From the NCBI RefSeq assembly GCF_031884435.1, contig NZ_CP134779.1, positions 3,844,001-3,908,000 of the forward strand: a stretch of 64,000 nucleotides of DNA, read 5' to 3'. Source of the stretch: Bosea sp. 685. GTDB taxonomy: Bacteria; Pseudomonadota; Alphaproteobacteria; Rhizobiales; Beijerinckiaceae. Below the pieces are notes generated by a model. The model was not told the DNA's origin, searched no databases, and was given only the letters and a program-made list of their open reading frames with translations. The position numbers were made by a program, and so were the translations under genes. Shown piece by piece: positions 34,441-43,743 of this stretch; positions within the stretch are counted from its first letter, which is position 1; each line of letters opens with the position of its first letter.

Positions 34441-35541
34441 TCATGCAAGCCGCGAAGACGGGACGAGGGACGCGTTGTGCTTCGACGATATCTTGCGCCC
34501 GAGCGTGATCATCGGGCGTTCGACCGTTCGGTAGACCAGCCAGGATACCATCAAGGTCGCGCCGGTGCAGAGCAGCATCGTGGCGATGTCGCCGAACTCA
34601 CCGGTCAAGGGCAGGACGCGATAGACGAGCGCATTGACCGGCCCGTGGAACAGATACATCGAATAGCTGATCAGCCCGATCCGCGCGAGCAGGGCCGAAC
34701 GCGGCCGACCCAGCCCGACCGCGGCGAGGAAGACCGCGAAGGCGAGCATATAGGCGCTCAGGACAGGCGTGAGCCCCTCCATGATGAAATTGTCGCCGCG
34801 CGCCAGGGAAAATTGCGAGACCGAGAGCAGCGCAGCGAGCTGCACGAGACCGAGAACCAGCACTGAGAGGCGCGCTCCCGGCATTCTTTCGGCGAGCCAT
34901 AGCCGCAGGAGCAGGCCCAGGAACAGGAACGACAGATGCATGCCGAGATACTGGATCGGCAGATTGACGAGACCGTGCATGCGCAGCTGGACGGGCAGGA
35001 CCGTCGCGGCAACCAGGGCCAGGCTCAAGATGAGCAGAACAGCGATATCTCTCAACCTCCCGGCCCAGAACAACAGCGCGGCGAGTGCATAGAACAGCAG
35101 CTCGATGAACAAGGTCCAATAGATCGGGGAGAGCCAGGTCTGGCCGAAGAGCGACGGCGCCATGGTCATGTTGGCCAGCACGGTCGCCGCCCGTGGCGTC
35201 TCCCCGGAGAACCAGCCGATCGTCACGAGCACCAGCAGCGCCAACCACAGCGCGGGATAGAGCCGAAACAGCCGCGAGACGGCAAAATGGCGGAGCGGCC
35301 GCTCGCCGTCGATGCTGAACGGCACGACGAAACCGCTGATCAGGAAGAACAGCGCCACACCGAACCGGCCCAGGCTCAGATTCTGGACGACCCACCCGGC
35401 GAGCGTGCTCACCGGGCCCGAGGCGGACGGGACTTGCCTGATGAGATCGCCGAACATGTGCTCGACCATGACGCCAAGCGCCGCGATGGCCCGCAACGCG
35501 TCGAGATTGGCGTAGCGCTGTCGGGGCATGCCGGGGCTCAT
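34441..35541 (-). CDS. acyltransferase 3 family membrane protein (polysaccharide O-acylation)
   Basis: A 366-residue OafA/ExoZ-like protein with about ten membrane helices. The family signature is at the N-terminus (NLDALRAIAALGVMVEHMF, with the conserved His), followed by GVALFFLISGFV and RLFRLYPALWLAL. Such proteins move an acyl group, usually acetyl, onto an exported sugar. It is the last gene of the exopolysaccharide operon and its ATG overlaps the stop of the methyltransferase-GH5 gene (ATGA). It probably decorates the polymer made by this locus. Confidence 0.88.
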   Translation of the reverse strand: MSPGMPRQRYANLDALRAIAALGVMVEHMFGDLIRQVPSASGPVSTLAGWVVQNLSLGRFGVALFFLISGFVVPFSIDGERPLRHFAVSRLFRLYPALWLALLVLVTIGWFSGETPRAATVLANMTMAPSLFGQTWLSPIYWTLFIELLFYALAALLFWAGRLRDIAVLLILSLALVAATVLPVQLRMHGLVNLPIQYLGMHLSFLFLGLLLRLWLAERMPGARLSVLVLGLVQLAALLSVSQFSLARGDNFIMEGLTPVLSAYMLAFAVFLAAVGLGRPRSALLARIGLISYSMYLFHGPVNALVYRVLPLTGEFGDIATMLLCTGATLMVSWLVYRTVERPMITLGRKISSKHNASLVPSSRLA

Positions 35542-37685
35542 AGCGGGGGGAGGCCCAGCGCGCGGCGGGTCGCCGCGTCGAAGCCCGGACCGATCTCGTC
35601 TTCGGCGAGCGCAAACCCGCCCGTCGCCACATAGGTCCAGCACGCCCAGGCGAAGCCCTGCGCCTCGGCAAGCTCGCGCATGTCGCGCAGCCAGGTCTCG
35701 CGTGCGGCGGCTCCCTCGGGGGTAGCCTGATAGGGTGTCTTGTGGACGCCGAACTCGCCCATCAGGACGGCATGGGCGGGCAGGTTCTGCGCGATGCGCC
35801 AGGCGCTCACCACCTGAAAATTTCGTTCGAGCGCCGATCGATCGAAGCCGGCATAGCCTGGGAGCGTCCGCTTCGCCTCCCGCGCCAGTGCCAACTCGGC
35901 GCCCTCGAGACCAAGCGCGGTCATGCGTCGCCGGGTCGCCGCGATCATCGCGTCGGCCGATGGCGGCGCCGGATAGGCGATCTCGTCCAGCGCATAAGCT
36001 GGACTGCCGCGCACACCTTGATGGGTGAACTGCCAGGGCGAGTAGTCGTGGTAGGTGTAGATCAGGCGCGCATCGCCCGCGAACGGGCGCATATCGATCG
36101 CAGGCAGCGCCCACGGGGAATTCATCGAGCCGCCGCCGAGCACGAGCGGCAGCTGCGCCGAGCCGCTGCGAGCGGCCCTGTAAGAGGCCTCGAGCATCGG
36201 TTGCCAGGTCTCCTGCGGCACCTCCGGCTCGTTCATCAGCTCGAAGGCGAGCTTTGGGGCTCCCGCCCTGCCCTGCACGAGCTGCCACAGACGGGCGGCC
36301 AGACGCTGCTGCAGGGCGAGCACGGCCTGGAAATTCGGTGTATCGACGCCTGCGGTCAACGCGGCGGGCCGGTAAGCCGGGTTCATCGCGCTGGGATGCA
36401 GGTCGACGATCACGCCCAGATCGGCATCGAGCAAATCGCCGACAATGCCGATGAGACGCTCGTCGAGCTGGTCGCGAGCCGCGCCAACGAAGGCAAGGTA
36501 CGGACCGGCATCGACCGCCAGGCGCACGAAATCGAAACCCGCGGCGCGGATCGCCAGCCGCTGCGCCTGATCGAAGCTAAAGCGCGGCGCCGAGAAAGGC
36601 GCAGCCCCATAGGAGCCGTCGGCTTCGACGTCGGCCCATCCCAAGGCATGCGAGACGCCGATGCCGCGGCGAAACAGCGGGATGTCGGTGCCCTGTCCGT
36701 TTGCGGCCTGCTTTCTCCCGAAGGAGGCGAGCGTCGCGATGCCGGCAAGGCCACCGAGAACGGCGCGGCGGGTCGTCACGAGGCGCTTCTTCCGGTCGCC
36801 ACCTCGTTCTGGATAACCTGCCCGCAAGGCGCCATCGAGGACGGTCATGTCGGCTTGGCCCGCGAAGCGGGCGGACAGGCCCCGCAGGGATGCGTCGCGC
36901 AGAGCGGGATCGACCGTTCGCGACGGCACGAAGCTGACATCGCTCCAGCCCTCGGCCTTGAAGCTCCCGACATAATCGGAGGGACGTTGTCGGTTCGGCT
37001 GCCCGGGAAAGCGGAAGAGCCGGTAGATCGCCTCGGGATAGCGATAGATGTTGTTTGGATCCTGCTCGCGGATCCAGCGGGAATGCGTCTGCAGATCGAT
37101 GATGTGAACCGTTTCGCAGCCGGGCCTCGCCACCTGCGTCAAGCCGGCAATGGCGGTCGCTGGACTATCATAGTGCTCGAATGCGGCGCAGCTGACGATC
37201 AGGTCGAAGCGGCGCCCCTCGGCCAGGCGCGGGATGTCGAAATCCCGCCCGACGGCATAGCCGAACTCGCGCGCGCCCGGCGTGCTAGCGATGGCCAAGG
37301 CGCGCTCCCGGTCGGCCTTGCCACCTTCGGGGAAGCGCTCGAGCAGCTTTTCATAGAAGGCGACATTCTCGCTCTCGGCGAGGGGGAATATATCGATGGC
37401 ATGATAGGATCGCGCTCCGAGCGCGAGAAAGAGCACGCCGTTCCCGCGCGACCCGCCGGGGCTCAGCTCCAGCACATCCCGGTCGCGCAGGTCGAATTGC
37501 GGCGGCATGAAGCGGCGGAACGAGCCGAAAATGTCGATGAGATAGTCGATCTGCCCGGCGACATCCGATTTCGCCGTGCCGTTGGGCGTGGCGTAGCCGT
37601 GCAGCTTGTTCTTGCCCCAGGCCAGGCCGAGAAAGCCGAGGCCCAGGATCGCCATTTCGAGGTTTCGCAGGATAAGTTTCATCAT
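35538..37685 (-). CDS. fusion of SAM-methyltransferase-like domain and GH5 glycanase with an internal Tat signal
   Basis: One open frame of 715 codons with two parts. Residues 1-280 are a class I methyltransferase-like domain (VLELSPGGSRGNGVLFLALG at 71-90, FDLIVSCAAFEHY near 160). Residues about 335-715 are a glycoside hydrolase family 5 domain with the acid/base Glu486 in ELMNEPEV and nucleophile Glu644 in LMGEFGVH, plus TYHDYSPWQF. Between them lies TTRRAVLGGLAGIATL, a typical Tat signal peptide. An in-frame GTG at 36779 (codon 303) with GGAAG upstream would start a 413-residue exported GH5 protein on its own. So the cell may make a separate glycanase from the internal start, or the two genes were joined by loss of a stop. 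The overlaps at both ends (ATGA) place it inside the polysaccharide operon. Confidence 0.8.
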   Translation of the reverse strand: MMKLILRNLEMAILGLGFLGLAWGKNKLHGYATPNGTAKSDVAGQIDYLIDIFGSFRRFMPPQFDLRDRDVLELSPGGSRGNGVLFLALGARSYHAIDIFPLAESENVAFYEKLLERFPEGGKADRERALAIASTPGAREFGYAVGRDFDIPRLAEGRRFDLIVSCAAFEHYDSPATAIAGLTQVARPGCETVHIIDLQTHSRWIREQDPNNIYRYPEAIYRLFRFPGQPNRQRPSDYVGSFKAEGWSDVSFVPSRTVDPALRDASLRGLSARFAGQADMTVLDGALRAGYPERGGDRKKRLVTTRRAVLGGLAGIATLASFGRKQAANGQGTDIPLFRRGIGVSHALGWADVEADGSYGAAPFSAPRFSFDQAQRLAIRAAGFDFVRLAVDAGPYLAFVGAARDQLDERLIGIVGDLLDADLGVIVDLHPSAMNPAYRPAALTAGVDTPNFQAVLALQQRLAARLWQLVQGRAGAPKLAFELMNEPEVPQETWQPMLEASYRAARSGSAQLPLVLGGGSMNSPWALPAIDMRPFAGDARLIYTYHDYSPWQFTHQGVRGSPAYALDEIAYPAPPSADAMIAATRRRMTALGLEGAELALAREAKRTLPGYAGFDRSALERNFQVVSAWRIAQNLPAHAVLMGEFGVHKTPYQATPEGAAARETWLRDMRELAEAQGFAWACWTYVATGGFALAEDEIGPGFDAATRRALGLPPL

Positions 37686-38896
37686 CGGCCTCCAAGTTCA
37701 GCTTGCTTTGCGGAGCCGGCGCCATCGCGACGCACGCTGCCTGGTTTCCAGTCGAGAAGCGTATTCTCGTAGACGTCCATGGTGCGGTCGACGATCGTTC
37801 CCCATCCGAAGGAATCGATGGTCCTGGCGGCGCGCTCCGCGCCTTGCGCGGTGTCGCGCGCGGCGAGTTTCGCCCGCATCGCGTCCGCAAGCGCATCGAC
37901 CGCGCCCAGCGGGAAATAGTTTTCTGTCCCGAGATCGAGCGCGAGATTCGCATCGATATCGCTCGCCAGGCAGGGCACCCCGTAGCTGAGCGCCTCGAGC
38001 AGCACCATCGGCATGCCTTCATGGCTTGAGGGGAGAACAAACAGAGCCGCGTGCCGATAAAGCTGGAACAGGGCTTGTCCACGCTGGAAGCCCGTCATCA
38101 CCACATTGGGCGTCCCCGCGGCCGCAGCCTCGACCTCGCGCTGATAGCTCCCCGCATGGTCGGCCGCGCCGGCGATGACGAGCTTGAGGCTGGGGTCGTT
38201 CAGCCGCGCGAAGGCATTGATCAGGTCAAGATGGCGTTTCTCTTCGACGATCCTGCCGACGCTCAGGATATAGCGCTGCGGCGTGACCTGAATACGGTCG
38301 AGGTAAGAGGTGCCCGGTTTCGGCAGGGGATTTTCGACGCCGTTGGGGATGAAAATCGCGCCGACGCTGAATTTGCGGCGAACGCTGTCGACGATCGCTT
38401 TGGACACGCCGATATTGGCATGGGAAAACAGCATTCCCATCGCCTCGCCGGCCCGCAGAATGGATTTGGCGACGCGGCCCCATTTCTGGCGGTCGTAATC
38501 GAAGCCATGATGCGTCACGACGACGTGAAGGCCGAGCAGGCGCGCGAGCGGGGTCAGCAAGGCCGGCCCGATCGCATGGATATGCACGAGATCGGGGTGT
38601 CGCCGCGCCGCGACGATGAGGCCCAATGCGGTATGCGCCAGCGCCTCGAAGCGCTTCGAGCGGGGCGCCCAGACCGGCGTCACGGTGACGCCTTTCCAGA
38701 TATAGGGCTGTTGCGACGCGAGATAGGGCGCGCGACCGAGCACTTCGACCTGCCAGCCGCGCTCCGCGAGCCGCGCCGATATCGCGGCGACGTGGGTTTC
38801 AACGCCTCCTTGAATTTCGGGGACGCCGCGCAGGCCGACGAAGATGACTTTTCTTTCGGGCGGGTCTGCGCCGATGGGCGGGATCAAGGTGTACAT
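37682..38896 (-). CDS. glycosyltransferase family 4
   Basis: A 404-residue GT-B enzyme without signal peptide. The N-terminal acceptor domain starts with IFVGLRGVPEIQGGVETH; the C-terminal donor domain has ILSVGRIVEEKRHLDLI and the E-x7-E motif in SSHEGMPMVLLEALSYGVP. It adds a sugar from a nucleotide donor to the growing repeat unit at the inner membrane. Its start shares one base with the stop of the upstream GT (TGATG), and its stop overlaps the next start (ATGA). Confidence 0.9.
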   Translation of the reverse strand: MYTLIPPIGADPPERKVIFVGLRGVPEIQGGVETHVAAISARLAERGWQVEVLGRAPYLASQQPYIWKGVTVTPVWAPRSKRFEALAHTALGLIVAARRHPDLVHIHAIGPALLTPLARLLGLHVVVTHHGFDYDRQKWGRVAKSILRAGEAMGMLFSHANIGVSKAIVDSVRRKFSVGAIFIPNGVENPLPKPGTSYLDRIQVTPQRYILSVGRIVEEKRHLDLINAFARLNDPSLKLVIAGAADHAGSYQREVEAAAAGTPNVVMTGFQRGQALFQLYRHAALFVLPSSHEGMPMVLLEALSYGVPCLASDIDANLALDLGTENYFPLGAVDALADAMRAKLAARDTAQGAERAARTIDSFGWGTIVDRTMDVYENTLLDWKPGSVRRDGAGSAKQAELGGR

Positions 38897-40122
38897 CAGC
38901 CGAGCCCCTCGTACAGGTCCATGGTGCGTTCGCGATATTGGTCGGGCGAGAACTCCCGGCGCACCCAGTCGCGGCCAGCGGTCCCCAGCCCGGCGCGCGC
39001 GCTGGGGGACAGGCTCGCAACGCTGACGAGCGCGTCGGCCAGCATCGAGGGGTTGCCCGGCTCCACCAGGAAGCCGGTCTGGTTATGGGCGACCAGTTCG
39101 GGAATGCCGCCGATCCGCGTGCCGATGACCGGGCGCCCAAGCGCGTAAGCCTCGAGGATGCTGACGGGCGCGTTCTCGTACCATTCGGAGGGGAGAACCA
39201 GCGCGCGCGCTTCGCCGATCAGCCGCTTCAGCTCCGGCTTGTCCAGATGTCCGGCGAAGGCGACATCGGCGCCAAGATCCTGCACGAGGCGGCGCAAGGC
39301 CGGCTCCTCGGGACCACCGCCGGCCAGGACCAGTCGCTGACGCGACAGCGCGGCGGCGTGCACGAGCGTCGCAAGCCCCTTCTCCGGGGCGAGCCGCCCC
39401 GCATAGACGAAGTAGTCGCCTTCGTCGGACGGGGGCGTGAACTGGCTCGCATCGATGCAATTCGGAATATAGGCGATCCGGCTTGCGTCCCATCCCCACG
39501 CGACCAGCTTGTCGCGGTAGAAGCGGCTCGGGGCAATGAGACGGTCGATCGTGTCGCTGTAGAGGCCGAGGCTGCGGTGAACCAGGGTCTCCATCAAGAC
39601 GAGCCCGCTGACCACGGCGGAATCCTTGACGCAGCGGTGGAGCAGGACATTGTGAATTTTGCCGCCATGGCAGCGCTCGCAGACGCGCCCCCCGCTCAGC
39701 ATCTTGTAGGCCGGGCAGGCGATCTTCAGATCGTGAGCCGTCATCACCAGCGGCACCCCCTCGGCCTTGAGGGCGCCAAAAATCGACGGCGATATGTGAT
39801 GGTAGACGTTGTGGGCGTGCGCCACGGTTGGCGGTGCGCGCCTGATCAGGTCGCGGATCTTCCGGCGAGCCTCCAGCGAAAAGATGACCTTGGCGGCCTG
39901 CATCGCTTTCGTGACCGGTCCGCCGGACCCGCCATATTCGATCTCGGAGACGAAATAGTCGGACCAGGCGCTCGGCAGGTTGGCGGGATGCTGCATCGCG
40001 AAGGGCACCACGTCCCAGCCGGCCGCCGTGAACAGCTCGATATGGTCGAGGAAAACGCTCTCCGCGCCGCCGCGTCGATAGAAATAATTGTTGATGGCCA
40101 GGAGCCGCCGGGAGCGCGTCAT
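38896..40122 (-). CDS. glycosyltransferase family 4
   Basis: A 408-residue GT-B enzyme. The N-terminus (NNYFYRRGGAESVFLDHI) carries the Gly-rich loop. A Cys-rich insert (CPAYKMLSGGRVCERCHGGK) is like the one in other GT4 proteins of polysaccharide loci. The donor domain has YFVYAGRLAPEKGLATLV and the E-x7-E motif in SEWYENAPVSILEAYALGRP. It overlaps the deacetylase gene by four bases. Sugar and linkage are not predictable. Confidence 0.9.
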   Translation of the reverse strand: MTRSRRLLAINNYFYRRGGAESVFLDHIELFTAAGWDVVPFAMQHPANLPSAWSDYFVSEIEYGGSGGPVTKAMQAAKVIFSLEARRKIRDLIRRAPPTVAHAHNVYHHISPSIFGALKAEGVPLVMTAHDLKIACPAYKMLSGGRVCERCHGGKIHNVLLHRCVKDSAVVSGLVLMETLVHRSLGLYSDTIDRLIAPSRFYRDKLVAWGWDASRIAYIPNCIDASQFTPPSDEGDYFVYAGRLAPEKGLATLVHAAALSRQRLVLAGGGPEEPALRRLVQDLGADVAFAGHLDKPELKRLIGEARALVLPSEWYENAPVSILEAYALGRPVIGTRIGGIPELVAHNQTGFLVEPGNPSMLADALVSVASLSPSARAGLGTAGRDWVRREFSPDQYRERTMDLYEGLG

Positions 40123-40814
40123 CTCGCCTGCTCCCGGAAGCCCATATGGTCGAGCGCCGCGTCGACGGGCAGCACCCGGCAGCCGCGAGCGAGCGCATAT
40201 CCGAGCAGAAACCGGAAGCCAGTGGCCGTGCAGCCATAAGGGGTCGGCGTCGGCGAGATGTCATGCGTGAAGAAGATCAGCCAGCCCGGATCGGCGGCCA
40301 GCGCGTCGATCCAGCGGGCCAGCCCCAGCACGGATTGCTGCGGCTGCCGGATTTCGACCGCCCGCAGGAAGGTCGGGTCCGTCGGGCCGCGATTGATCCC
40401 CTCGCCTCCGGCGCGGCAGGTGCGGAAGGCGCTGGCCAGCGCATCGCGTTTCCCGAAGGAGCCGCTGTTGTAGGGATAGGCGAAATTGCGCCGTCCCTGC
40501 CGCGGATCGGCCGCGTCGAGGTAGCGCGCATTGCGATCGAGGTCTTCCAGCAGGGAGGCGCGGTCGACATGTCGCAGATCCCGATGCGCATAGGTATGGC
40601 AGCCGATCTCGTGACCGCGCGCCGCGAGCTCCTTGCAGCCCGCCAGGTCGATCAGGGTGCGGTCGGCCTCGATCCGCCCCTCCAGGCCTCCGGAAATATA
40701 GAACGTGCCGCGCGCGCCCTCGGCTTCGAGGATCGTCGCGCCCACCCGCAGCGCGGAATCGGGCACGTCGTCGAAGGTGAAGGACACGATCGGCTCTTGT
40801 GTCGGAACCTGCAT
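40119..40814 (-). CDS. polysaccharide deacetylase (NodB-like), N-terminus apparently frameshifted
   Basis: The readable frame from ATG 40814 gives 231 residues with the NodB fold: SFTFDDVP (catalytic and metal Asp), the zinc motif HEIGCHTYAH, FAYPYNSG and FFTHDISP. Enzymes of this family remove N-acetyl groups from polysaccharides. The frame stays open upstream of 40814 to 40925 with protein-like sequence (LLPGLLDRFAGRLENRLIR) but has no ATG, GTG or TTG. An ATG at 40933 with a perfect ribosome site (GGAGG, 6-base spacing) overlaps the ligase end and reads MRSAVTVSAPLERAP in another frame. Adding one base in the run of five G at 40889-40893 joins both parts into one protein of about 271 residues. 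The full gene is probably 40119-40933, with a 1-nt deletion or a sequence error. Confidence 0.75.
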   Translation of the reverse strand: MQVPTQEPIVSFTFDDVPDSALRVGATILEAEGARGTFYISGGLEGRIEADRTLIDLAGCKELAARGHEIGCHTYAHRDLRHVDRASLLEDLDRNARYLDAADPRQGRRNFAYPYNSGSFGKRDALASAFRTCRAGGEGINRGPTDPTFLRAVEIRQPQQSVLGLARWIDALAADPGWLIFFTHDISPTPTPYGCTATGFRFLLGYALARGCRVLPVDAALDHMGFREQAR

Positions 40815-40925
40815 GACCTGCCATGGCGCGGCCCGGATCAGCCTGTTCTCCAGGCGGCCGGCGAACCGGTCGAGCAGTCCGGGCAGAAGGGGGCGCGTTC
40901 CAGCGGGGCGGAAACCGTGACAGCG

Positions 40926-42266
40926 CTACGCATGGACCGCCTCCATGCCGCGCGAATGATGGGCCGCCCCCCGGATTTCGTGCGCGCGAGCCTGGAGGTG
41001 GAGGCCGAAGATCGCAACGACCAGCATGAACCAGAGGCTGCCTGACTGGAAAAACAGGCTCTCGACGCAAGCCATCAAGATCCCATAGAGCCAGATCCGC
41101 ACGAAGAGGCGCGTCAATGCGGGATCGTTTGCCGAGGCCTCCGCCAGGGCGACATCGCGCAGCGGCACCCAGACGACCCAGATCAGGGTCAGGACGAGAC
41201 CGGGAATGCCCGTGGTGACCGCCGCGTCGAGATAGGCATTGTGACCATTGAAGGCAGCGTATGCCCAGCTTGCGGCCGAGCCGCCCTTATGGACCATGTC
41301 GTCGGTCTGCCAGAACATCTGGAAGCCGTAGCCGGTCAGCGGGTTGTCCATGACGGCCGTGGCGCCGATCTTCCAGATGTCGATACGGTTGGTGAAGGTC
41401 GGGTCGACGCCGAGATGCGCGACCAGGTCACGCATAGTGGGCGAGACCGCGCAGCCGATCGTGACGATGTTGAAGGCCGCGATCGCCAGAATCACCATAG
41501 GGGCCCGAACGGCGCGCCAGCGCTCGAAGATCCAGGCGAAGACGAGAATGCCGGGCAGTGCCGCGATGGCGGATTTTCCGCCTGTTTGAGCCAGGAAAAC
41601 CACCGCCAGCAGCGTCATCGCAGTGCCGACGAGCCTGCGGCCGGTGCTGAACAGATAGAGTCCGACGAAGCTGATGAGCACCATGGCCGCGGCCGCGACA
41701 TTCTTATGCGCGAAATGGCCCCGCCAGAGGCCGGCATTCATCGCCTCGCGGACCTCGCTGGCCTGATGGATCGCAAAATGGGGCAGCAGGGCGACGCCGA
41801 GATAGGCAAGCCCCAGCGTGCCGAGACAGCAGAACGTGAGCATGCTGGCGAACTGGCGCTCGGAGCGCGGCAGCAGCAGCAGGACGCTGCCATTCGCGAT
41901 CGTGAGCGTTGCCAGGAAGACGCGCTTGAGCGCCAGGTCGGGATGCAGCGAGAGCGCCGAAACGATCGCGAACCAGACGAGCAGCGCGACCAGGATGGTG
42001 CGCGGGCGCCCGACCAGCTGGCGAGCGGGCGAATTCAGGACGGTCCACCACAGGGACGCCGTCAGCCCGAGATAGACGAGCTGATTGATCATGTTCGACT
42101 TGCCGGTGGCGGCGGCGCCTGCATCGGCGGCCGACAGGTCGATGAACGGTGTCAGCGTGACCAGGTAGAACAGCAGCGTCGCCGTGAAGAGCAGCGCCCC
42201 TGCGAAACCCTCGCTCGACCGCGCGTGCTTATGACTGGACTGGGTCATGTGATTGGTCTGGGTCAT
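40926..42266 (-). CDS. O-antigen ligase/polymerase family membrane protein
   Basis: A 446-residue inner-membrane protein with about twelve helices. The periplasmic loop and following helix carry AFNGHNAYLDAAVTTGIPGLVL, the conserved His motif of the Wzy_C/WaaL family, and TNRIDIWKIGATAVMDNPLTGYGF. In a locus with a chain-length protein and a flippase it most likely polymerises or ligates the repeat units. It overlaps the chain-length gene (ATGA) upstream. A second ATG at 42248 is an alternative start. Confidence 0.88.
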   Translation of the reverse strand: MTQTNHMTQSSHKHARSSEGFAGALLFTATLLFYLVTLTPFIDLSAADAGAAATGKSNMINQLVYLGLTASLWWTVLNSPARQLVGRPRTILVALLVWFAIVSALSLHPDLALKRVFLATLTIANGSVLLLLPRSERQFASMLTFCCLGTLGLAYLGVALLPHFAIHQASEVREAMNAGLWRGHFAHKNVAAAAMVLISFVGLYLFSTGRRLVGTAMTLLAVVFLAQTGGKSAIAALPGILVFAWIFERWRAVRAPMVILAIAAFNIVTIGCAVSPTMRDLVAHLGVDPTFTNRIDIWKIGATAVMDNPLTGYGFQMFWQTDDMVHKGGSAASWAYAAFNGHNAYLDAAVTTGIPGLVLTLIWVVWVPLRDVALAEASANDPALTRLFVRIWLYGILMACVESLFFQSGSLWFMLVVAIFGLHLQARAHEIRGAAHHSRGMEAVHA

Positions 42267-43702
42267 GTCGCTGCGCTCCCGCCGGACCGAAATTCGCGGA
42301 GATAGCCGAGGCCCAGGAGCAGGCCCGCAGCGAGCAGGAGGCCCAGCGCCATGCCCGCGGCGGCCGCGATGATGGGGCGGGGCGGCCAGCGCGGCCGCAA
42401 CGGAGCGGTCGCAAGCGTGATCACGCGGACATCCGTCGCGTCGATCTGCTGTCGCTGGGCGGCCTCGCCTGCCCGCGTCAGAAAGGTCTGGTAGAGCGCG
42501 GTCTTGGCGCTTGCCTCGCGCTCGAGTTCCCGCAGTTTCACCTGGGCCTGGTCGTCGACGGAGACGCTTCCGCGCAAGGTGCGCGTCTCCCCGTTCAGCG
42601 CAGTGAGCGCCGCCCTGGCTTGATCGACCTCGCTGCGGGCGGCGCGCCGAAGCCGCTCGATCTCCGACCTGATCGCCTTGCTCATGGCATCGGCTTCGGC
42701 CAGCAGGTTTCCGAGCGAGGGATGGCGCGGCCCCAGGGTCTTGGACAGCGCCGCAATCTGCCGACGCAAGCTGGCCTCTTCAGCGAATAATCCGCTCAGC
42801 GCCTGCGACTGGACGGCGCCTGCCTGCGCGCCATGCTCCGAGAGCGCGCGTGAGACCTCGTTGTTGCGCGCCTCCGCCTCGGCCAGCCGCGCCTTGGCAT
42901 CGACCAGCTTGGCGCTCATCCGCTCCAGGGCTTCCGCACCGAGCGGTTGCTTGGAGGCGCCCTGCTGCAGGCCATGGGCGAGGCGGAAGGCTTCGACCCG
43001 ATCTTCCGCCTCCGCCGCCGCGGCCTTGATTTCGCCAACCCGAGCGGTCAGCCCTTGCGCCGCTCGCCCGACGCGCTCGGCATCGGCCCGCACGACCTCT
43101 TCGCGGAAGGCTTCGGCAATGGCGTTGGCGAGCCGCGCCGACATGGCCGCTTCACTCGCCCAGACCGACAGGGACACGACATAGGAACGCTCCTGCCGGA
43201 CAATGGTCATGCGCCTGGCCAGGGTGCCGGCGAGGTCGGACGCCTCGGTGGATGGCGAAGCTGAATCGAACACTTCCCAGAAGCGGAGCAGTGATGGCTT
43301 GCTCGCGAATTCAGGATCGTTCCTCAGCCCGAGTTGATCGATGACCCGGCGCAAGACGTTTCCCGAGACAATCATCCTCATCTTGCTCTCGACATCCAGA
43401 ATCTGGGCGTCGCTTTGAATATTCGTTGCGTAGAGATCGTTGGGAGCGATCAGCAGATTGGATGGCGCGATCGTCAGCTCCGTCGTCGCCGTAAAGCGGG
43501 GTGTCAGGAGCTGTGCGCCGCCGACGGCCGCGATGGCGCCGAGCAGCGCTGCAATCACCAGCCAAAGCCAGCCGCGCAGCAGCCAGCCCAGAATCTGGGC
43601 AGCGCTGATCACGCGGATGGGCGCCGGCACCAATTCGACAGTCCGTCGATAAGGAGCCCCACCCTCGCGCCGCATCTTGCCATCGTCAGCTGAGAAATAC
43701 AT
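42263..43702 (-). CDS. Wzz/GumC-type polysaccharide chain-length and export protein
   Basis: A protein of about 479 residues. An N-terminal membrane helix (LWLVIAALLGAIAAVGG) is followed by the Wzz domain (PRFTATTELTIAPS), a long coiled coil (about 185-390, Ala/Glu-rich), a GNVR-type segment (LRELEREASAKTALYQTFLTRAGEA), and a second helix near the C-terminus. There is no tyrosine-kinase domain. ATG 43702 is chosen; a longer frame to 43894 begins inside a dispersed repeat and would translate a 9-bp tandem repeat as Leu-Gln-Glu/Lys copies. It is the first gene of the seven-gene operon. Confidence 0.85.
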   Translation of the reverse strand: MYFSADDGKMRREGGAPYRRTVELVPAPIRVISAAQILGWLLRGWLWLVIAALLGAIAAVGGAQLLTPRFTATTELTIAPSNLLIAPNDLYATNIQSDAQILDVESKMRMIVSGNVLRRVIDQLGLRNDPEFASKPSLLRFWEVFDSASPSTEASDLAGTLARRMTIVRQERSYVVSLSVWASEAAMSARLANAIAEAFREEVVRADAERVGRAAQGLTARVGEIKAAAAEAEDRVEAFRLAHGLQQGASKQPLGAEALERMSAKLVDAKARLAEAEARNNEVSRALSEHGAQAGAVQSQALSGLFAEEASLRRQIAALSKTLGPRHPSLGNLLAEADAMSKAIRSEIERLRRAARSEVDQARAALTALNGETRTLRGSVSVDDQAQVKLRELEREASAKTALYQTFLTRAGEAAQRQQIDATDVRVITLATAPLRPRWPPRPIIAAAAGMALGLLLAAGLLLGLGYLREFRSGGSAAT

Positions 43703-43743
43703 ATCGACCCGCGTCAGTGAGAGGGTACGCTTGGCTTGGAGAC

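Noticed and set aside
40815..42266. TAG read-through joining the ligase and the deacetylase, which share a frame
   Set aside because: An ATG with a perfect ribosome site at 40933 and a one-base shift in a G-run gives a simpler explanation, and the two products have different roles.
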